A DNA stretch of 64,000 bases. It comes from Bryopsis sp. KO-2023 (lineage: Eukaryota > Chlorophyta > Ulvophyceae > Bryopsidales > Bryopsidaceae). The stretch's first letter is position 1; each line of letters opens with the position of its first letter. Shown here piece by piece: positions 57,977 through 64,000 of the stretch. The DNA is taken from positions 1,860,001 to 1,924,000 of the forward strand of contig BSYQ01000005.1 of the NCBI GenBank assembly GCA_030272585.1, given 5' to 3'. Under the pieces are notes generated by a model. The model was not told the origin of the DNA, made no database searches, and saw only the letters and a list, made by a program, of their open reading frames with translations. The translations under genes and the position numbers were made by a program.

Positions 57977-60900
57977 TTATGTATCGTCCAGCAATGGATT
58001 AAACAAATTCAGCCTGAACCCATGCTCCTTCTTCACCCAATCTTGAACAAACTCCACAATTTCCATGCTGCACTCCAGAAACCCATCCAATGTCCTACCC
58101 AAGCTCTGGATTCTTTTCAACCCTCGCAACATCCAGTCCGACATGGGATCCAGCCCCACCAGCCAGTCTTGCAATTGCTTGGCCAATTCTTTAAGCTCGT
58201 TGGGCTGCATCGTCGATTTCCCACAGACCTCCTTCACTCGGTCCACCGCTTTTTCAAGCTCCGTCTGGTGATCGACTGCCATTGAAACAACGAATCTTAA
58301 AATTTGATGATCGTAGGACGTTTACCATTGGACAAAATGCAAATTAGTGAATGTTGAGTGGATATACAGAGATTTCCTTCACTTTGAAGCCGAGGGTTTT
58401 CATCTTGGCTCCTTGTGGGACCTACCAGCTTTGCATGACTGATGCATGGATTTGATGCGATGGTCAGAAAGTGTGACAACTATAATATCATGTACACCAG
58501 GAAAGTGTGAGAGTGTGACGAAATATCACATATGTACACAAGACTCAAAGCAATACATGGAAACAAGACATCAGGATTTGAGTGGACAGAATGGCCAAAA
58601 AAGCAAAAGCAAAAGCAAAAGCAAAAGCAAAAGCAAAAGCAAAAGCAAAAGCAAAAGCAAAAGCAAAAGCAAAAGCAAAAGCAAAAGCAAAAGCAAAGCA
58701 ATCCAGCATACCTCTAACAGCTCTCTTGTCGACTTGACGCTTCGCTGAAGGACCCTCTACCTTTCCACAGTCATTGATCGGACCGGAATCACCATTCGTT
58801 CGTTGGGAATCTTGATTCATGGTATTCGGTCCCCTCAAGCGGACTCTCGGCAAACTGACTTTGATTTCATTACGAATGTCTGCAGGCAAACTTGCCAGAA
58901 CTTCGGGGTCGATCTGGCTCCATGACAGACACCCAAACATATCATTCATATCCCCCCCACCGGCCGGAATCGACCTCGAAGCCCTCGATTTTGGCACTGT
59001 GGGTGGTCCCCCGGCTCTCTTGACCCTTTTCCTGATATTCACGCTGGAGGGGTTGGCTGGCCTCCCTCGTTTTTTGACTTTGGCGGAAGACCTGGGGATA
59101 GGTTCCATTTGTTGCAAGGAGTAAGCGTTTTCTAGTTCTCGGCGAGTGATGAGAGGCAGGGCATCCCACACATCCATGTCGATTTGCGAAGCGGGGGGTA
59201 GGGGTTGAACTCCTGGACTGGAGGGGCCTGCAGGGGAGACGGTTGGCGGTGAAGGTAACAGCGGTCCTTTTCCTGGGTCATCACCTTTGCACCCAGAAAA
59301 CAAACCAATCATGAAATCCTTACAACTAATTGAATCCCCCCCCCCCCAAAAAAAAAAGAACAAAAAAAAAGAAATTGAACATAGCACCTTCTATGCATAA
59401 CATGAAAAGAAAGGACCCACGCACAATCAAGATACATATGTATTTCTCGGTCAGTGAAAATTAGGTTTCCCTTACCCTCTATTTTCCGCTTTTCGACATT
59501 TGCAAACATAGCTGCCAAGGGACCTTTTGCTTTTTCCTTAGCCATCTTCTCCGGCTTCTCTTTTTTTTCAGCACTGGGTGCAGCGGAGGGCCCACCCATG
59601 CATCGATCCGACAGTTCGGTCGATTGCCTGACGACACCAACCCCATCGGCAGGATTTCCTTTTTCCTTTGAATTTTCGGGAAGGGCCTCCTTCTTGCTGC
59701 TGTCCAATTTCACCCATGGATGGGGCTTGTTCTTATCATAAGCGTGGATTGGGGGCGGTGCTTTGGCTCGAGCCAATCCACCGACTGACGTCTTTGCAGC
59801 GGCAGATGTTGAGTCACTGTCAAATTTGGAGACCTGATTAATTGGACACAGTTCCATAAAATAAAAAAACCCTGAAAACTGTTGGCACGCTGAATATTTT
59901 TCTGAAGCAAGGAAGCTCAATAGAAGTTTTCTTTTTTTTTTTGAGAAATCGAATAAACAAATGAATCAAGGAGTTCGTACCGTGATGCCCATTCCACGAA
60001 TTTCTGGCGCCGGCACCCCCAGTGCTTTGAGCATCGTCCAGCATGAAGAAAAAATATCTTTTTCTGAATCGGTGAATCCAGAAATCGTGACGCTTCGACT
60101 CAAACTGTCGCAAATTCCACATCCCAGAAATTTCCTGGGCTCCGGGGCACCCACCCTCTTCCGCTTTACCTGACAAACCAAACGAATTATTCTTTTTGAA
60201 AATGCTGGAATCTGAGTTCCGGAGCATACACCAAAACAAATCACCAAGCTGATTTGAATGACAACGCCCAAACATGCAGTGGTCAATGAGGGTTTATCGA
60301 GTGAATTTTGCTGTACGAATGCGTTGAGCTGGAGGTCTGGAGGGGTGGGTTTGCTCACCTTGAGTGTCATGCTTCGGCCTTTGGCAGCAGCTTCCTTCAT
60401 TCGATTGCTCACTTCTTTGGACAGCTGTTCCAGGAACTTCTTTGCATCCAAAATACCATCGAATCGAACGCCCCAGTTGCATTCCGCACCGATCGACTTC
60501 CTGGCCTACTCACAAAAACCAAAAAAAATCAGAAAATGTGTCAGCATGAAGGCAAGATAATACAGAGAAACAACTCCAGAAGCAAGCAATCCATTTCAAA
60601 AACTAACCCGCCCCCCCAACCCAACCATCTATTCATCCAGAAGCTCTCCTAACTTTCTTACCCCAGGTGGTTTGACTTCTCTTTCATCTTGGCCCCTGGC
60701 ATATTTGTGCAGCGTTTCCCCCATTTTTTGCCCAAAATGCTGTTGCAGAAATTCCTTGCTTTTTTCCAGCAAATCCACAACTGTTTCGATTCCGAGAGAG
60801 GTGGCTGTCTTCCGTAACGACCATCCGACACCTTGACAAAAAAAAAACACAAAAAAAACAGGATTCTTAACAAAAGAAAAGCAATCGAAGCGATTCATTC

Positions 60901-63900
60901 AGATTATCAAACTAAACGACCCCATTGTTCAAAAAAAGGCAACTCAGCTCGGGGTCTTTTTTTTCTTGGTTGCATTTTACATTTTTTTTAAACCTTTTCC
61001 TTTTAAACTTTACCATCGACATGTCTGATTCAAAAATTTACCAGGGAGACTCCCTATAGGCAGCTTCACCAAAAACTGGTGAGCATCGCATTGCTTTATC
61101 CGAAACTGTCCATTGGGCTTTCCTTCTTTCGTGGCGAGGCGAGCCAGCAGCATGTTCGGTCCAATTCCAGCACTCGCAGTGCACTCTGTTTCTTCTTCGA
61201 TTTGCTTCCTGATTTTTGACACCAAAACATCTGGATCCCCCAAGCCAGAAATATCCAAGAAAGCTTCGTCGCATGAAATTGGTTGGACACACCCAGTGGC
61301 AGTCATTGTGATTCGATAGACCTGGAGTCGAGGAAATTTTTGTAAACCACAGAAAAAAAATAATAAAAATAATATATATGTACATATACATATACAGATA
61401 GATATGCTCTTTTGAGTGAATCAATATCAAGAAAACAAAACTTCCATGCGATTGGCGAAAGTCTGGAGCAGGATGCATGCATTCATATTTTCGATTTCAT
61501 GTTCATGCGATTTTTTTGCATCCGCTTTCGATTTCTTGATCGACATGATCATTGAAGGTACAAATAAGAAGAGAGGAAGAAAAAAACTCAAGAATAAAAA
61601 TCGCCACAGTGCTGGTTGGAAAATCCATTCCAGCCAACTTATGTATTTTGCATAATCCCAAAAAAACTCAAAACAGAAATCCACAAGAAGAAACCCAACA
61701 GATTTTCATATTCCTGGAAAAAAAGGTTTTGTTTCTGGACAGATGGAACCCTTTATGGATGCATAAACTCGATACTCGTGGATAACTTTTTTTAAAAAGT
61801 GTTTCTACCTCACTTTTTCGAGACAGCATATATATATATATCCGTGTGCATCCATACATATCCCACCTTTTCAGAGATTTCTTGATATTTGTCGAATTCG
61901 TACGGAACGCTGATGAGCTGAGGACAAAGCTCCTTGGCTTTCGAAATGAACATGTTCGCTTTCACACCGAAAGCCCTGGCTTCGTAATTGGCGGCCGAAA
62001 CTTCACCGGGGCCTTTTTCGCTGTTGGAATGGCACACCGCCAAAGGCTTTCCCCTCAATACAGGTTTCCCCACCACGGCAGCCGACGCAAAAAAACAATC
62101 CATGTCGAGATGGACGATGACTGGCTCCACTAAAAGCATACACACACACATGGATAAGTCCGCCTTGTCTTAAAATCTTCATTGCTTTTTTTAGCGGTCA
62201 AAACCCAACATCCTACACGCTTGAAAAAGCAAAATACGAAAACACGATACATAAATACATACTTTCATATATTTTTTTATTCTTGTATAAATTAAATTAC
62301 ATACTTTTTTGCACATAAATGAGGAAGAGTACATAAATGCAGGTTTCGACTCTCAAATTCAGAGCAGGGTGTATGGACTTTGTGTGTGCATGAGATAAAA
62401 AAAGCAAGCCTTTTTCAATCAAGAAACAAGATTATATGTTTACATATATATATATATTTTTTTTTTCCTCGTGCACACTCACACATCCCTCACCATTTTT
62501 GTCTCTCACAGGGGCTGGGGCTCCATCAATCATAGAAGCCGCCAGATTTTCGATTCTCGTTCGCCAAGTGCCGATGAAATGGAGCCTCGAAGCCTTGAAA
62601 TAAGTTTCCATAAATTCTGGTCCAGATCGGGATGTCTGAGGAGGACCTTGAAACACACATAGATTTTCATATCCTTCATTCAAAAGTTCACTCGAGAAAT
62701 TGAAAAACATTTCTTTTCGGGCGGTCAGTGCAATTTTTTTTTAAAGTTTCATATATTTTTATTTCCTGAAGCTTGCACTATTATGAGCATCAACTCAAAT
62801 AAGGCCTCTTCGACAAACTTCTTCTTGTTGTCATCTTTTTTTCAACTTTGGCCTTTCTGGATCTGCCCTTTAAACAACACCAACCCATCCTCAACGATTT
62901 CTTTTTTCTTTTTTTTCCACCTTTCAAGACAGCACATGCAGCTCTCTTTTCTGCAGCAACTTGGCGGGCCTCCAGCCAATCTGAACCCTCCTCGTTCATC
63001 CCATCCACCACCCGTTCTGATTCTTCAGCAAGGTTCACCCCCTTTTCAGTACCTTCCATCGCTTCAACAACATCTTGTTTAAAAACCCCACTCTCGACCT
63101 TCCCTTGGCATTCCACCTCCGACACACCTCCTTCATCCACATTCGGAGGCACCTGCTCGTTCGTATCCGAACCCTCAGCGATTTCCTCATCCAAAATATA
63201 ATCTTGTTGGTTTTCCGGAAGAACCCCACTGTTCGCATCCTCCCTCCCACCTCTTTCAGCTGCAGGAATAGTGTTTTGCCCGAATGGGTGTGCAATCTGC
63301 AACTGCCCATCATTAGTATCGTTTTTTTCTCCTTCCAGAGATTTCTGGACTGCGGAGATGGTGTTTTCCTTTGGAGGAGGTGCAAGGGTGGGGTATTTTT
63401 CGGCTGCAGCCATCGGATCCACTTTGTGTTTAGCAAAAGCCTTGAGCATTTTCTGACCGGGGGCATCCCGAATTCTTTCGAGAAAAAAATCTTCCAGCTG
63501 TGAACACAAAATCCAGGGAATCAATAATTGTTCAAGTTCTCGGGGAAGGATCAGAAAAACAAGAAGTCTTTTAAATAAATAAATAATTAATGAATGAAAA
63601 AAGATTCACTGAGAAAACAAGTCAGCTGGAGGGATACACAAAGAAAATGACATAAAGTAAGACATGGTGGAACGTTCGCCTTACAGGCAGCATTTTCCCA
63701 GCGTTGATGGAGGCGACCACCCAATCGGGTCGAACAATCGGGACAGGGTTTCTATCACACATAAGCAAAGAGTAAAAAGAGTACAAAGAGTGAGAATGAT
63801 AGAAAATGGACATAAAAAAAGTGAGAACAGTAAAAACGAACATACCTCATCGCTATCCAAAAGAACTTGGAAAATATTCTTCTTCTTATTTTTTAATGAA

Positions 63901-64000
63901 TTACATGGAAAACAAAAAAAATCTATTGCAAATGGATTCAAATCAAGCAAAAAAACATCTGCATTGATTCTGTCCCTTTTTTCTACATGTATTTCTTTAT
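57977..64000 (-). CDS. REV1: Translesion DNA polymerase REV1 (5' end outside window)
   Basis: Y-family deoxycytidyl transferase that bypasses abasic and damaged template sites and serves as scaffold for other translesion polymerases. Eleven complete exons join in phase: 63751-63685, 63497-62921, 62646-62494, 62129-61867, 61321-61042, 60831-60662, 60505-60359, 60169-59981, 59833-59476, 59284-58712, 58275-57977 (about 1024 residues). A BRCT domain ends in VRPDWVVASINAGKML. Then come the REV1 N-digit (SRLHFIGTWRTRIENL), palm Asp in IVHLDMDCFFASAA, SCDEAFLDISG with the second Asp and Glu, the helix-hairpin-helix VGWSLRKTATSLG, and the little finger RKSIGAECNWGVRFD. Two ubiquitin-binding motifs follow (VWDALPLITRRELE and DPEVLASLPADIRNEI), then the C-terminal domain that recruits other polymerases and REV7. 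All domains of full REV1 are present; the start lies beyond 64000. Confidence 0.93.
58597..58695. repeat. AAAAGC hexanucleotide microsatellite
   Basis: About 16 units of AAAAGC on the plus strand (GCTTTT on the transcribed strand), starting 17 nt inside the last intron of REV1, next to the 5' splice site GTATGC at 58711. Because six is a multiple of three it opens long artificial frames. Confidence 0.95.

Noticed and set aside
58545-58711. Extension of the REV1 exon into a Phe-Ala repeat
   Set aside because: This is the AAAAGC microsatellite read through past a good 5' splice site (GTATGC). The in-phase next exon at 58275 encodes the true C-terminal domain.

Overview
The window is nuclear DNA of a eukaryote. 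Its genes are split by many short GT-AG introns (about 100-500 bp, with pyrimidine-rich 3' ends). Spacers and introns are full of long T, A and G runs. Two genes narrow the biology. One is a complete radial-spoke RSPH9 gene, so the organism builds motile cilia. The other is a nuclear gene for a plastid-type pyruvate dehydrogenase E1 beta subunit, so it has or had a plastid. Together with CDPK remnants and a Bruno/CELF-type RNA-binding gene, this suggests a flagellated alga, such as a green-lineage or chlorarachniophyte alga. The lineage cannot be fixed from the sequence alone.

Layout. 1-2.67 kb: no gene, but a cluster of short perfect hairpins. 2.67-11.84 kb: a large Mutator-like element (MULE) bounded by imperfect inverted repeats. 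It carries a FLYWCH-type transposase and, directly downstream on the same strand, a Ulp1-family cysteine protease. The element also holds a 60-bp coding array, 121-bp and 244-bp intronic arrays and a 49-bp palindrome. 12.6-16.9 kb: RNA-binding protein with three RRMs and a C-terminal KH domain. 16.9-22 kb: low-complexity DNA without a recognisable gene. 22-25 kb: RSPH9. 25.9-28.6 kb: HAD-type phosphatase. 29-30.3 kb (minus): Raf-like kinase. 31.4-34.5 kb (minus): plastid PDH E1 beta, head to head with a DEDDy 3'-5' exonuclease (35-35.7 kb). 37.5-40.6 kb: SAPS-domain PP6 regulatory subunit. 40.6-45.4 kb: low complexity plus a 42-bp minisatellite. 45.4-47.2 kb (minus): broken CDPK. 48.4-50 kb (minus): atypical serine/threonine kinase. 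50.5-50.8 kb: a MITE with many subterminal repeats. 52.1-53.7 kb (minus): Beclin/ATG6 gene that stops at the start of its membrane-binding domain. 55-56.7 kb: tail-anchored leucine-rich-repeat protein. 58-64 kb (minus): translesion polymerase REV1, running off the right edge.

The host genes do not form a functional cluster; they are ordinary unrelated eukaryotic genes. The part that works as a system is the MULE, where transposase and SUMO-type protease are only 47 bp apart and can be joined by an intron that keeps the reading frame. Exon positions were read by eye from splice sites, frame continuity and family similarity. Most multi-exon models close in frame, but 5' ends of several genes are uncertain.
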